Assembly (NCBI RefSeq): GCF_005938215.1
Contig: NZ_VCPD01000002.1
Coordinates: 434,001 to 498,000, forward strand
Length of the DNA stretch: 64,000 bases
From: Ruegeria sediminis
GTDB lineage: Bacteria > Pseudomonadota > Alphaproteobacteria > Rhodobacterales > Rhodobacteraceae
Direction of reading: 5' to 3'
In this document: positions 36,761 through 45,223 of the stretch, piece by piece
Numbering within the stretch: the first letter of the stretch is position 1
Layout of the letters: every line of letters begins with the position of its first letter
The notes under the pieces: generated by a model
Told to the model about the DNA's origin: nothing
What the model saw: the letters and a program-made list of their open reading frames with translations, nothing else
Databases searched by the model: none
Position numbers and translations under genes: made by a program

Positions 36761-37126
36761 ATGTTCGGCATACCCGGCAAACAGGCCGTGACCATGACCC
36801 CAAGGGCCGCGGCCCAGATCAGCCGCCTGATGGACAAGGGCGGCCATGCCGGCCTGCGCATCGGCGTCAAGAAAGGCGGCTGCGCGGGCATGGAATACAC
36901 GATGGAATACGTGGATCAGCCCGACCCGCATGACGAGGTGGTCGAGCAGGACGGCGCGCGGGTGATGATCGCGCCGATGGCGCAGATGTTCCTGTTCGGC
37001 ACCGAGATCGACTATGAGGTGTCGCTGCTGGAATCGGGGTTCAAGTTCAAGAACCCGAACGTGGTCGATGCCTGCGGCTGCGGCGAGTCGATCAAGTTCG
37101 ACGAGAGCCTGCCCGAGCAACGCTAG
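36761..37126 (+). CDS. sufA: A-type iron-sulfur carrier (HesB/IscA/SufA family)
   Basis: A 121-residue A-type carrier that binds and delivers Fe-S clusters. The three conserved cysteines are in KKGGCAGMEY and in the C-terminal DACGCGES motif. The core LRIGVKKGGC and the SGFKFKNPNV region fit SufA/IscA. Pairing with sufT supports a SufA label, but ErpA- or IscA-type function cannot be excluded. Its last 4 bases overlap a small ORF on the other strand. Confidence 0.88.
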   Translation: MFGIPGKQAVTMTPRAAAQISRLMDKGGHAGLRIGVKKGGCAGMEYTMEYVDQPDPHDEVVEQDGARVMIAPMAQMFLFGTEIDYEVSLLESGFKFKNPNVVDACGCGESIKFDESLPEQR

Positions 37127-37302
37127 GATTTGTCCTGCAGGTGGACGCAGGTTTCGTTGCAACGGCGGGTCAGATGCTCGCCGGGCGGGAAGCCGGTGTC
37201 GGACACGGTCAGGAAACCGACCTCGCGCACGGCGCGCACCAGCCGGGCCATTTCGGCGGGTTCCCGCGCCTTGAGCTTTGGCAGGTCGAGATCGTGGATC
37301 AT
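37123..37302 (-). pseudogene. 59-codon ORF like the N-terminus of a 2-oxoglutarate/Fe(II) dioxygenase
   Basis: The minus-strand ORF encodes 59 residues starting MIHDLDLPKLKAREPAEMAR. The segment VRAVREVGFLTVSDTGFPPG closely resembles the DIOX_N domain that opens isopenicillin-N-synthase-type dioxygenases (usually EIGFFYVVNHGIP-like). The protein stops before any catalytic His/Asp residues. The downstream DNA is the sufA gene antisense, so the catalytic part is absent. It is most simply a truncated remnant, though GGGATGACAC precedes the ATG and it could be expressed as a small protein. Confidence 0.5.
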
Positions 37303-37425
37303 GTGTCATCCCTGGTGCCGGCCATCCTGGTCCGGCCCCCGCACCCCGCAAGCGGAATTGTCAGCCCCTGCGCCGGGTGTTATCCGGTACCGCAGAAAAC
37401 ATGAACGGGACAAGGGGACGGGCGG

Positions 37426-38175
37426 ATGCGGCGCAAGCTGGCGGCAGGCAACTGGAAAATGAACGGAACCGGCGCGGCGCTGAGCGAGTTGGAGGCGTTG
37501 GCGAAGGGGCACCCTGCCCCGGCCGTCGACATCCTGATCTGCCCGCCCGCGACGCTGCTGAACCGCGCGGCGCAGGCCCTGTCCGGCGCGTCGATCGCGG
37601 TGGGCGGTCAGGATTGCCACGCGGATGCGTCGGGCGCGCATACGGGCGACATCAGCGCCGGGATGCTGAAGGACGCCGGGGCGACGGCGGTGATCCTGGG
37701 CCATTCCGAGCGGCGCGAGGATCATGGCGAACGCAACGAGGACGTGCGCGCCAAGGCCCGCGCGGCGATGGATGCGGGGCTGACGGCGGTGATCTGCGTC
37801 GGCGAGAGCCTGGCGCAGCGCGAGGCGGCCAACACGCTCGACATCATCGGCGGGCAGCTGTCGGGGTCGATCCCCGACCAGTCCACCGGCGAGAACCTGG
37901 TGGTCGCATACGAGCCGATCTGGGCCATCGGCACAGGCAAGGTGCCGACGCTGGAGCAGATCGGCGAGGTGCATGATTTCATCCGCGCCCGGCTGGAGCG
38001 CCGATTTGGCGCGGGCGTCGGCCGGTCGGTGCGGCTGCTTTACGGCGGTTCGGTCAAGCCGGACAACGCGGCGGGGATATTCGGCGTGCCGAACGTGGAC
38101 GGGGCGCTGGTGGGCGGCGCCAGCCTGAAGGCCGCGGATTTCGCGCCGATCATCGCGGCGCTGGAGAACGCCTGA
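37426..38175 (+). CDS. tpiA: Triosephosphate isomerase
   Basis: A 249-residue TIM-barrel enzyme interconverting DHAP and glyceraldehyde-3-phosphate. The active-site residues are N9 and K11 (AGNWKMNG), H93 (ILGHSERR) and E163 ([11 protein letters not shown]). The phosphate-binding loop [12 protein letters not shown] is intact. Length and both ends match the family. It converges on the deaminase gene with 10 bp between stops. Confidence 0.97.
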   Translation: MRRKLAAGNWKMNGTGAALSELEALAKGHPAPAVDILICPPATLLNRAAQALSGASIAVGGQDCHADASGAHTGDISAGMLKDAGATAVILGHSERREDHGERNEDVRAKARAAMDAGLTAVICVGESLAQREAANTLDIIGGQLSGSIPDQSTGENLVVAYEPIWAIGTGKVPTLEQIGEVHDFIRARLERRFGAGVGRSVRLLYGGSVKPDNAAGIFGVPNVDGALVGGASLKAADFAPIIAALENA

Positions 38176-38185
38176 ACGGCGGACC

Positions 38186-38632
38186 CTATTCCGCGATGTC
38201 CTCGGCCCAGAGGTCGGGCTTTTCCGCGATGAACCGCTGCATCAGCGCGATGCAGTCGGGATCGTCGGCGATCACGACATCGACGCCGCGGGCGCGCAGG
38301 AAATCCTCGTTGCCGCCAAAGTTCCGGGTGTCTCCGATGACGACGCGGGGGATGCCGAACTGAACGATGGTTCCGCTGCACATCATGCAGGGCGAGAGCG
38401 AGGTGTAGAGCACCGTGTCGCGATAGGTCTTCTGGCGGCCCGCCTTGCGCAGCGCGTCCATTTCGCCGTGTGCGATGGGATCGCCCTGCTGCACCCGCCG
38501 GTTGCGGCCCTGCGCGACGACCTGCCCGCCCCGCGCCAGCACCGAGCCGATGGGGCATCCGCCTTCGTCGAAGCCGGTTCGGGCCTCGTCATAGGCGATC
38601 CGCAGAAGCCTCTGGTCGGTTTCGGTCAGCAT
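38186..38632 (-). CDS. Yeast Fcy1-type cytosine deaminase (CDA fold)
   Basis: A 148-residue zinc deaminase. HGEMDAL provides the zinc His and catalytic Glu, and SPCMMCSGTI provides the two zinc cysteines. Beyond the motif it resembles yeast Fcy1 along its length, for example YRDTVLYTSLSPCMMCSG, FGIPRVVIGDTRNFGG and the ending FIAEKPDLWAEDIAE. Fcy1 deaminates cytosine to uracil. This differs from the bacterial CodA amidohydrolase. Guanine or other nucleobase activity remains possible. The ATG at 38632 has AAGGACC upstream. Confidence 0.85.
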   Translation of the reverse strand: MLTETDQRLLRIAYDEARTGFDEGGCPIGSVLARGGQVVAQGRNRRVQQGDPIAHGEMDALRKAGRQKTYRDTVLYTSLSPCMMCSGTIVQFGIPRVVIGDTRNFGGNEDFLRARGVDVVIADDPDCIALMQRFIAEKPDLWAEDIAE

Positions 38633-38704
38633 GGTCGGTCCTTTCGCTTGCGGTTCGCAAGCCTGCCCAACCAGCGGCGGCCGGTCAAGAACCGCGTCGC
38701 GGAA

Positions 38705-38736
38705 CGAAAAAGGCCGGGCGGTTTTGGCCGCCCGGC
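38705..38736 (-). terminator. Terminator of the dctPQM operon
   Basis: A 9-bp stem, GCCGGGCGG (38713-38721) with CCGCCCGGC (38728-38736). In the minus direction it is followed by CTTTTTCG. It lies 28 bp past the dctM stop. Confidence 0.85.
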
Positions 38737-38763
38737 TTGAGTGGGTCTTTGTGAGTGGTGGTT

Positions 38764-40161
38764 TTATTTTATTATTATCTCCGGTCCCATCAGCGCGTTC
38801 GGCAGCACGGTCGAGATCCAGGGCACATAGGTCACCAGGATCAGGAACAGGAACAGCACGCCCAGGAAGGGAAGCGCCGCCCGAACCACCGACATCATCG
38901 GCATGCCCGCGACGCCCGAAGTCACGAAGAGGTTGAGACCCACGGGCGGCGTGATCATCCCGATCTCCATGTTCACGACCATGATGATGCCCAGGTGGAT
39001 CGGGTCGATGCCCAGTTCGATCGCGATCGGGAAGACCAGCGGCGCGACGATGACCAGGAGGCCCGACGGCTCCATGAACTGGCCGCCGATCAGCAGGATC
39101 ACGTTGACCACGATCAGGAAGGTCACCGGACCCAGGCCCGCCGAGAGCATCGCGTTCGCCACGTGCTGCGGCACCTGCTCGTCGGTCAGGACGTGCTTGA
39201 GGATCAGCGCGTTGGCGATGACGAACATCAGCGTCACCGTCAGCTTGCCCGCGTCGAAAAGGGTGTCGCGGGTGTCGTGGTGGAACAGCGCGGTGACCAG
39301 CGCGTAGGGCTTGCGCAGAAGCGAAACCCGGTTGCCGCCGTTGTTGCGCGCCGCCAGCGGGCCCATGTCGCGGTAGACGAAGGTCGCCACCACGAAGGCG
39401 TAGACCGAGGCCACCGCCGCCGCTTCGGTCGGGGTGAAGATGGCGCTGGTGATGCCGGGGATGCCGTAGATGCCGATCATGATGACGGCGATCAGCATCA
39501 GGCCCCACAGCGCGTCGCGGAAGCTGGAGCCGACCTCGGCCCAGCCGGCCCAGTCGCCCTTGGGCATGCCCTTGACCGTCGCCATGACGTAGATCGCCAC
39601 CATCAGCATCAGGCCCGCCAGGATGCCGGGGATGACGCCCGCGAGGAACATCCGCCCCACCGAGACCTCGACCGAGGCGGCATAGACCACCATCACGATC
39701 GAGGGCGGGATAAGGATGCCCAGCGTACCGGCGTTGCAGATGACGCCGGCGGCGAATTCCTTGGTGTAGCCCGCCTGCCGCATCGCCGCGATCACGATCG
39801 TACCGATGGCCACCACGGTCGCGGGCGAGGAGCCCGACAGCGCGGCGAACATCATGCAGGCGAACACGCCCGAGATCGCAAGGCCGCCGCGCAGGTGCCC
39901 GACGCAGGCGATGGAGAACCGGATGATCCGCTGCGCCACGCCGCCCGTAGACATGAAGGACGAGGCCAGGATGAAGAAGGGGATCGCCAGCAGGGTGAAG
40001 TGACCCTCGAACGCCTGGAACAGGGTTTGCGCCACCGAGGCCAGCGAGCTGTCCGAGAAGATCAGCAGGAAGACGATCGAGCTGAGGCCGAGCGCCACCG
40101 CGATCGGAACCCCGATCAGCAGCAGGCCAATGACCATCACGAAGAGAAGTACAACATCCAT
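38764..40161 (-). CDS. dctM: TRAP transporter large permease DctM
   Basis: The 465-residue large membrane subunit of a tripartite ATP-independent periplasmic transporter. About 12 hydrophobic segments are visible, starting MDVVLLFVMVIGLLLIGVPIAVALG. The conserved PPSIVMVVYA, GTLGILIPPS and GMITPPVGLNLFV segments are typical of DctM. A charged insertion (RNNGGNRVSLLRKPYALVT, near residues 280-300) makes it longer than the usual 430. It is driven by the ion gradient, taking solute from DctP. Its ATG overlaps the dctQ stop by one base. Confidence 0.95.
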   Translation of the reverse strand: MDVVLLFVMVIGLLLIGVPIAVALGLSSIVFLLIFSDSSLASVAQTLFQAFEGHFTLLAIPFFILASSFMSTGGVAQRIIRFSIACVGHLRGGLAISGVFACMMFAALSGSSPATVVAIGTIVIAAMRQAGYTKEFAAGVICNAGTLGILIPPSIVMVVYAASVEVSVGRMFLAGVIPGILAGLMLMVAIYVMATVKGMPKGDWAGWAEVGSSFRDALWGLMLIAVIMIGIYGIPGITSAIFTPTEAAAVASVYAFVVATFVYRDMGPLAARNNGGNRVSLLRKPYALVTALFHHDTRDTLFDAGKLTVTLMFVIANALILKHVLTDEQVPQHVANAMLSAGLGPVTFLIVVNVILLIGGQFMEPSGLLVIVAPLVFPIAIELGIDPIHLGIIMVVNMEIGMITPPVGLNLFVTSGVAGMPMMSVVRAALPFLGVLFLFLILVTYVPWISTVLPNALMGPEIIIK

Positions 40162-40832
40162 CAGTCAGCATCTCCCTGGTGCCGACGCACCTCTTCCAGA
40201 TCGTCCTCGGCCTCGTGGCTGGCCACCAGGCGGTCGTCCGTGCCCTCCCAGATCCTGTAGGTCGCCTGCACGAAGCGCAGCAGCAGCAGCGCCGCGGAAA
40301 TCGGCAGAACCATGTAGGGGATCAGGCGCGGAAGTTTCTCGTATTCGTCGCCTTCGTTGAAGGCGGCCTCCATCCAGGCGAGGAAGCCGGGATGCGGAAT
40401 GTCGTTGGTCTCGTACCAGGCCTTGGGGCGGAACTCGGCTTCGAAGCCGGTCGGGAACCAGCGCCCGGTGGTCTGCGGCAGGTTGGCGAAATTGGCCCAG
40501 TAGTCCCACGAGCCTTTCAGCAGCAGCAGCGAGAACAGGATGCAGACACCCGCCGAGAACAGCGCCATCGTGCGGCGCCCGTGCGGCGGCAGCATGTTGA
40601 TGATGACGTCCACCCCGAGATGGGCGTTCTTCTTGACCGCGTAGCTGGCGCCCAGAAGGACGAGCCAGCCGAACATGAACACCGTCAGTTCCAGCGCCCA
40701 GAGAATGTTGTGATTGAACACGTAGCGTGCGACCACATTGGCAAAGGTGATCACCGTCATGAGCCCGAGCAGCACGGCGATGATCGTCTCTTCAATGCGA
40801 TCCACCCAGCTTTCGCTTTTGTGTGGATGCAT
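40161..40832 (-). CDS. dctQ: TRAP transporter small permease DctQ
   Basis: The 223-residue small membrane subunit. Four helices are visible (about 15-35, 48-65, 85-105 and 170-190), with the conserved NVVARYVFNHNILWALEL segment after helix 1. A long loop (residues 106-165) between helices 3 and 4 is larger than in short DctQ proteins. It is stop-start coupled to dctM (TGATG) and lies 77 bp after dctP. Confidence 0.92.
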   Translation of the reverse strand: MHPHKSESWVDRIEETIIAVLLGLMTVITFANVVARYVFNHNILWALELTVFMFGWLVLLGASYAVKKNAHLGVDVIINMLPPHGRRTMALFSAGVCILFSLLLLKGSWDYWANFANLPQTTGRWFPTGFEAEFRPKAWYETNDIPHPGFLAWMEAAFNEGDEYEKLPRLIPYMVLPISAALLLLRFVQATYRIWEGTDDRLVASHEAEDDLEEVRRHQGDAD

Positions 40833-40909
40833 GGGTCCCTCGTCCCTTTTTTGGTATTTTTTGTTCGGGCGCGGACGGTTGCCGTCCGCGCCCCGTCATG
40901 CGGCCGGCG

Positions 40910-41908
40910 TCAGGAGCCGTTGCTGTTCTGCGCGGCGTCGAGCATGTCCTGGCCTACGTCGTCCACGAACTGCGCCCAGACGGGCTTCATCGCGTCGACC
41001 CATGCCTGGCGCTGTTCGGGCGTCAGTTCGCGCACCGTGCCGCCGGCGGCGACGATGGCTTCGCGGGCCTCGTTGTTGACCTTGGTCGACTCGGCGTTGC
41101 GCTCGTCGGTGACCTCTTTGAGGATGGTCAGGAACTGGTCGCGCACGTCCGGTTCGAGGCTGTCGAGCCAATCGACCGAAGTCACCACCAGGTAGTCGAT
41201 GATGCCGTGGTCGGTCTGCGTGATGCCGTCCTGCACCTCGAAGAACTTCTGGCCGTAGATGTTGGACCAGGTGTTCTCCTGCCCGTCCACGACGCCCTGC
41301 TGCAGCGCGCCGTAGACCTCGGAGAAGGCCATCTTCTGCGGGCTGGCGCCCATGGCTTCCATTTGGGCGACCAGCACGTCCGAGGACTGTACGCGGAACT
41401 TCAGGCCGTTGGCATCCGAGGGCTCGAGCAGCGGCTTGTTGGCCGACATCTGCTTCATGCCGTTGTGCCAGTAGGCAAGGCCCTGCAGGCCGCGCTTCTG
41501 CATGCTGTCGAGCAGCGCCTGGCCGGATTCCGAGCTCTGGAAGGCGTCAACCGCGTCGATGTCCTTGAACACGAAGGGCAGGTCGAAGATGCGGAACTGC
41601 TTGGTGAACTTCTCGAATTTCGAGAGCGAGGGCGCGGCCAGCTGCACGTCGCCCTGCAGCATCGCCTCGAGCACCTTGTCGTCGTTGTAGAGCGTGGAGT
41701 TCGGATAGACCTCCATGCACATCTTGCCGTTCATCTCTTCGTTGACGCGGCTTTCCAGCAGCGAGGCGGCGATCCCCTTGGGGTGCTTGTCGGTGTTGGT
41801 CACATGCGCGAACTTGACCACGATCTCACCGTCTTCGCAGGCGGCCATGCCTGCGGTCGCGGTGACGCTCAGGGCCAGAGCGGTTGCGGCTGTTGTCAGG
41901 AATTTCAT
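40910..41908 (-). CDS. dctP: TRAP transporter solute-binding protein DctP
   Basis: A 332-residue periplasmic binding protein with a Sec signal (MKFLTTAATALALSVTATAGMA). VVKFAHVTNTDKHPKGIAASLL and MEVYPNSTLYNDDKVLEAMLQG are typical DctP segments, and LKFRVQSSDVLVAQMEAMGASPQ contains the Arg that binds the substrate carboxylate. A C4-dicarboxylate substrate is supported by the adjacent dctBD genes and the DctD-type operators upstream. The ATG at 41908 has GGAGG upstream; the 39-residue longer frame is rejected. Confidence 0.95.
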   Translation of the reverse strand: MKFLTTAATALALSVTATAGMAACEDGEIVVKFAHVTNTDKHPKGIAASLLESRVNEEMNGKMCMEVYPNSTLYNDDKVLEAMLQGDVQLAAPSLSKFEKFTKQFRIFDLPFVFKDIDAVDAFQSSESGQALLDSMQKRGLQGLAYWHNGMKQMSANKPLLEPSDANGLKFRVQSSDVLVAQMEAMGASPQKMAFSEVYGALQQGVVDGQENTWSNIYGQKFFEVQDGITQTDHGIIDYLVVTSVDWLDSLEPDVRDQFLTILKEVTDERNAESTKVNNEAREAIVAAGGTVRELTPEQRQAWVDAMKPVWAQFVDDVGQDMLDAAQNSNGS

Positions 41909-42100
41909 CTGTCGTTTCCTCCCGATACTCTGAAATATCCGTGCAGAACGCCAAGGCGGCGTCGCAATGCAGGGAGTGAAGCGAATCGCACCGCACCGCT
42001 CAACTTTTTGTCGGCGGGTCGTCAAAAAAACGGAAAAACACGTAGATGCAGCGCCTTACGCCGCGTCATTAACCTGCCATCCGGATGCATCTAATCCGGC

Positions 42101-42150
42101 TGTGCGGTTTCTCACACAGCTGCAGGGCGGTTTGTGCGAAAATCCGCACA
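42101..42150 (-). promoter_or_regulatory. Tandem DctD-type activator sites upstream of dctP
   Basis: Two 18-bp inverted repeats are present: TGTGCGGTTTCTCACACA (42101-42118) and TGTGCGAAAATCCGCACA (42133-42150), 32 bp apart (three helical turns). They closely match the rhizobial DctD upstream-activator consensus as I recall it. They lie about 190-240 bp before the dctP ATG, in the 305-bp gap after dctD. I found no -24/-12 sigma54 promoter between them and dctP. A TTGACG hexamer at 42025-42020 (minus) is the only -35-like element noted, with a poor -10. Confidence 0.75.
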
Positions 42151-42213
42151 ATTTGCGAATCAAGCTTGGGAATCACGTACTTGACCGCGGCGCCCTGTTC
42201 AGGCCGCCCACCG

Positions 42214-43443
42214 TCAGCGCCGATAGTCCTCGGGCCGCAGGCCATAGCGCGCCAGCTTGTCGTAGAAGGTCTTGCGCGGCAGTTTCAATGCCTTGGCGGC
42301 GTCGGACGCCTTGCCGTTGTGCCGACCCAGCGCAGCGATCAGCAGCGAGCGTTCCACCCGTGCCATCTGCTCGGCCAGGCCCAGTTCGGCGGCCTGCGCC
42401 ACGTCCTCGGGCATGCCGAGGACAAAGCGCATCGCCGCCGACATCAGCGACCGCGCGTTGCCGGGCCAGTCCTGCGCCATCAGCGCCGCCAGGTGGTCCG
42501 GCGTGACCTCGGGCGCGGCGATCCCGGCCTGCTCGGCCGCCTGCGCGACATAGTGGCGGAAGATCACCGGGATGTCCTCGGGGCGTTCGGCCAGCGAGGG
42601 GATGCGGACCCGCATCACGTCGAGACGGTAGAACAGGTCGGCGTTGAACTGCCCCTTCGCCACCAGATCCGCCAGGTCGGCGGTGGTGCCGGCGATGATG
42701 CGGACCCCGGCCCCCTGCTCGATCAGTTCCAGCGCCGCGTATTGCGTGGCCTCGGGCATGGCCGAAACCTCGTCCAGAAACAGCGATCCGCCCGCGGCGT
42801 CCTTGCACAAACGGGCGAATTCGTCGGCCCCCAGCCCCGACGCGGGACGCTTGACGAAAGGCCCCTGGCCCGAGGGCGACATCAGGTGCACGACCTCGGC
42901 CACCTTCGAGATGCCGCTGCCCGGCGGGCCGGTCACCAGCACCTCGGCCCCGGTCGGCGCCACGCTGCGCACCCGTTCGCGCAGCGCCTCGGCCTGGGCC
43001 GACAGGCCGAAAAGCAGCCGCGCCGCCGGATCGCCGCTTTCCAGCTCGCGTTTCAAAGCCCGGTTTTCCAGCACCTGCGCGCGGACCTGGAAGGCGCGCT
43101 TGAGCACCGCCAGCAGGTCGGCGGCGGCGCAGGGCTTTTCGAGAAAGTCGAAGGCGCCCTTGCCCATCGCCTCGACCGCCATCGGAATGTCGCCCTCGCC
43201 GGTCAGCAGGATCACCGGCAGGTCCGGGTCGATGCCCTGCGCGTAGTTGAGCAGGTGAAAGCCGTCGCGGCCCGGCATCCGGATGTCGGATAGGATGACG
43301 CCGGGAAAGTCCGGCCGGATGTGATCCTTGGCGGCGACGAAAGACCCCGCCGTGACCGGATCGTAGTCGGCCAGTTCCAGCGTCTGCCCCAGCGCCTCGC
43401 GCACCGCCGCGTCGTCATCCACCAAAAGCACCTTGCGGGTCAT
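42214..43443 (-). CDS. dctD: DctD-like response regulator with degenerate AAA+ domain
   Basis: A 409-residue NtrC/DctD-type regulator. Receiver domain: D53 is the phosphoacceptor (LSDIRMPGRDG) and K103 lies in EKP. AAA+ domain: where GETGTGKE is expected the sequence is GPPGSGIS (172-179), so the Walker A Lys is Ile. Walker B GGSLFLDEVSAM is kept. The stretch between them is about 20 residues short and has no GAFTGA loop. A Fis-type HTH ends the protein (377-402). The start overlaps the dctB stop by 4 bp. Binding to the sites upstream of dctP is likely; classical sigma54 activation is not. Confidence 0.88.
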   Translation of the reverse strand: MTRKVLLVDDDAAVREALGQTLELADYDPVTAGSFVAAKDHIRPDFPGVILSDIRMPGRDGFHLLNYAQGIDPDLPVILLTGEGDIPMAVEAMGKGAFDFLEKPCAAADLLAVLKRAFQVRAQVLENRALKRELESGDPAARLLFGLSAQAEALRERVRSVAPTGAEVLVTGPPGSGISKVAEVVHLMSPSGQGPFVKRPASGLGADEFARLCKDAAGGSLFLDEVSAMPEATQYAALELIEQGAGVRIIAGTTADLADLVAKGQFNADLFYRLDVMRVRIPSLAERPEDIPVIFRHYVAQAAEQAGIAAPEVTPDHLAALMAQDWPGNARSLMSAAMRFVLGMPEDVAQAAELGLAEQMARVERSLLIAALGRHNGKASDAAKALKLPRKTFYDKLARYGLRPEDYRR

Positions 43444-45173
43444 GCGGCCTCTTCCTCGCGCCAGGGGTCGAGATCGACGGTGAACTCCGCGCCTTCCGGG
43501 GTGTTCGCGCCACGGATGTCGCCGCCGAAACTCTGCACCATCCCGTAAGAGATCGACAGCCCCAGCCCCATGCCTTCGGAGCTTCCGACCGCCTTGGTGG
43601 TGTAGAACGGCTCGAAGATCTTTTCGGGATCCTTGATGCCGGGGCCGGTGTCGCGCACCGACACCGCAAGCCGGGGGCCGGTGCGCAGCACGATTGAGAT
43701 GCGTTTTTCGCCCTGCCCGGTCATGGCGTCGGCCGCGTTGTTGATCAGGTTGACGAAGACCTGCACCAGACGCACCTCGCCGCCCCAGGCATGGACCGGA
43801 TCCTCCGGAGGCCGCCAGTCCAGCGTCACCCCGTCCGCGTGCAGCCGCGCCTCGGACAGTTCCACGGCGGTGTTCAGCACTTGCACCAGATCGACCTTGC
43901 CCATCGGCTCGCTTTCGTTGCGGGCGAAGGCGCGCAGGTTCTTGATGATGCGGGCCATGCGGGCGGCCATCTGCGAGATCCGGCCCAGGTTCTCGCCGGC
44001 CTTGTCCGCCTTGCCGCGCTGCAGGAAGGCGGCGCCGTTGTCCGCGAATTGCCGGATCGCCATCAGCGGCTGGTTCAACTCGTGGCTGATGCCCGCCGAC
44101 ATCTGCCCGAGGGCGCTGAGTTTGCCGGCCTGCACAAGATCCGCCTGCGCGCGTTTGAGCGCGGCCTCGGCCTCCTGCCGCTCGGCCACCTCGCGGCGGA
44201 GGGCGGCGTTGACGGCGGTCAGGGCACGGGTGCGCTGCGCCACGCGGCTTTCCAGAACCGCGTTGGCATTGGCCAGGGCGCGCCGCCGCTCGGTCGCCAG
44301 GAAGAGCATCGCGCCGAAGGCCAGGCAGATCGCCGCCACCGCCGCCGCCTGCAGCGAGGCAAGCCTGCGCGCCGGGGCCACGTCCATCAGCACCTCGCCC
44401 GTCATGCCGATCACCGGCAGATCCCGGACCAGGTGCAGGGCGCGTTCCGGCAGGTACGGCCCCCAGCCCAGCCGCCAGATCTCGTGGGGGCCGACCCAGC
44501 TTGCGGCGAAGGCGGGCGGCTCGGCATCCGGCGGGATCAGGCCGGGCTCGCCCTCGGGCCGGGTCCAGAACAGAAGTTCGGAGCGGTTCGAGATGAATAC
44601 GCGCCCCTGCCGGTCGGTGAAGAACACCGCCTCGGTGCTGCCGCGCCATGTCTGTTCCACGTCCTCGACCGAGGCGATCACGATCAGGGCGCCGCTGACC
44701 TGCCCGTCGGCGTCAAAGGCCGGAGCCGCGTAGGTATAGGTGCGCAGGCCAAAGGGTTCGAGAATGCCGTGCTCGCTGCCCAGGGCCCCCTGCATCGCCC
44801 GTTCGAAGGCGGCGTTGCCGGTCGCGTCCGGCCCCAGCACGCCCTGCGCAGCGGCCAGAACGCGGCCCTGCGGATCGGCGAAGATCACGTCCATAGCGGC
44901 GGTCTTGTCCGCGACCTCGAGCAGCAGCGCCGCCGCCGCGCCGCGCCGGGCGGGATCGTCCAGCCCGCGCAGATCGGGGTGTTCGGCCATCAGGACGGCC
45001 AGTTCCAGATAGACCTGAAGCTGCGAGCTGAGCCGGTCCGAGGCCAGTTCCAGATCCGCGTCGGCTTTCTGGCCGAGTTGGGTCAGCGCCTGGCGGTAGC
45101 CATAGGACCACACCGCCGCCGAAAGCAGCCCGACGGCAAGCAGAAAGCCGGATATGACCAGAACGCGATGCAT
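43440..45173 (-). CDS. dctB: DctB-like sensor histidine kinase
   Basis: A 577-residue membrane kinase. Helix 1 (about 3-24) and helix 2 (about 280-300) flank a periplasmic PDC-type sensor domain. A coiled-coil linker (RVAQRTRALTAVNAALRREV) leads to the H-box ISHELNQPL, then N-box INNAADAM, G1 VRDTGPGI, F-box FEPFYTTK and G2 GMGLGLSIS, all intact. It is the cognate kinase of the downstream DctD-like regulator. The ATG at 45173 is preferred over a GTG one codon earlier. Confidence 0.93.
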   Translation of the reverse strand: MHRVLVISGFLLAVGLLSAAVWSYGYRQALTQLGQKADADLELASDRLSSQLQVYLELAVLMAEHPDLRGLDDPARRGAAAALLLEVADKTAAMDVIFADPQGRVLAAAQGVLGPDATGNAAFERAMQGALGSEHGILEPFGLRTYTYAAPAFDADGQVSGALIVIASVEDVEQTWRGSTEAVFFTDRQGRVFISNRSELLFWTRPEGEPGLIPPDAEPPAFAASWVGPHEIWRLGWGPYLPERALHLVRDLPVIGMTGEVLMDVAPARRLASLQAAAVAAICLAFGAMLFLATERRRALANANAVLESRVAQRTRALTAVNAALRREVAERQEAEAALKRAQADLVQAGKLSALGQMSAGISHELNQPLMAIRQFADNGAAFLQRGKADKAGENLGRISQMAARMARIIKNLRAFARNESEPMGKVDLVQVLNTAVELSEARLHADGVTLDWRPPEDPVHAWGGEVRLVQVFVNLINNAADAMTGQGEKRISIVLRTGPRLAVSVRDTGPGIKDPEKIFEPFYTTKAVGSSEGMGLGLSISYGMVQSFGGDIRGANTPEGAEFTVDLDPWREEEAA

Positions 45174-45223
45174 CACCTAGGGTCTTGCATTAGCGGGAGC
45201 TTATGGCAAGTCCGCCCCGCCGC

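Noticed and set aside
38755..40260. A 501-codon plus-strand ORF rich in His, Asp and Arg opposite dctM
   Set aside because: The composition is a typical antisense artefact of a membrane-protein gene. dctM on the other strand has clear TRAP motifs.
41997..42100. Sigma54 promoter for dctP
   Set aside because: Near matches such as TGGCAGGTTAATGAC lack the GG-N10-GC spacing. One GGCG...CTGC candidate is off by one base, which sigma54 does not tolerate.
43444..44649. N-terminal extension of the dctD frame, giving an 811-codon fusion
   Set aside because: The upstream part lies in another frame of dctB and is Gly/Arg-rich noise. The ATG at 43443 overlaps the dctB stop by ATGA and starts a normal receiver domain.
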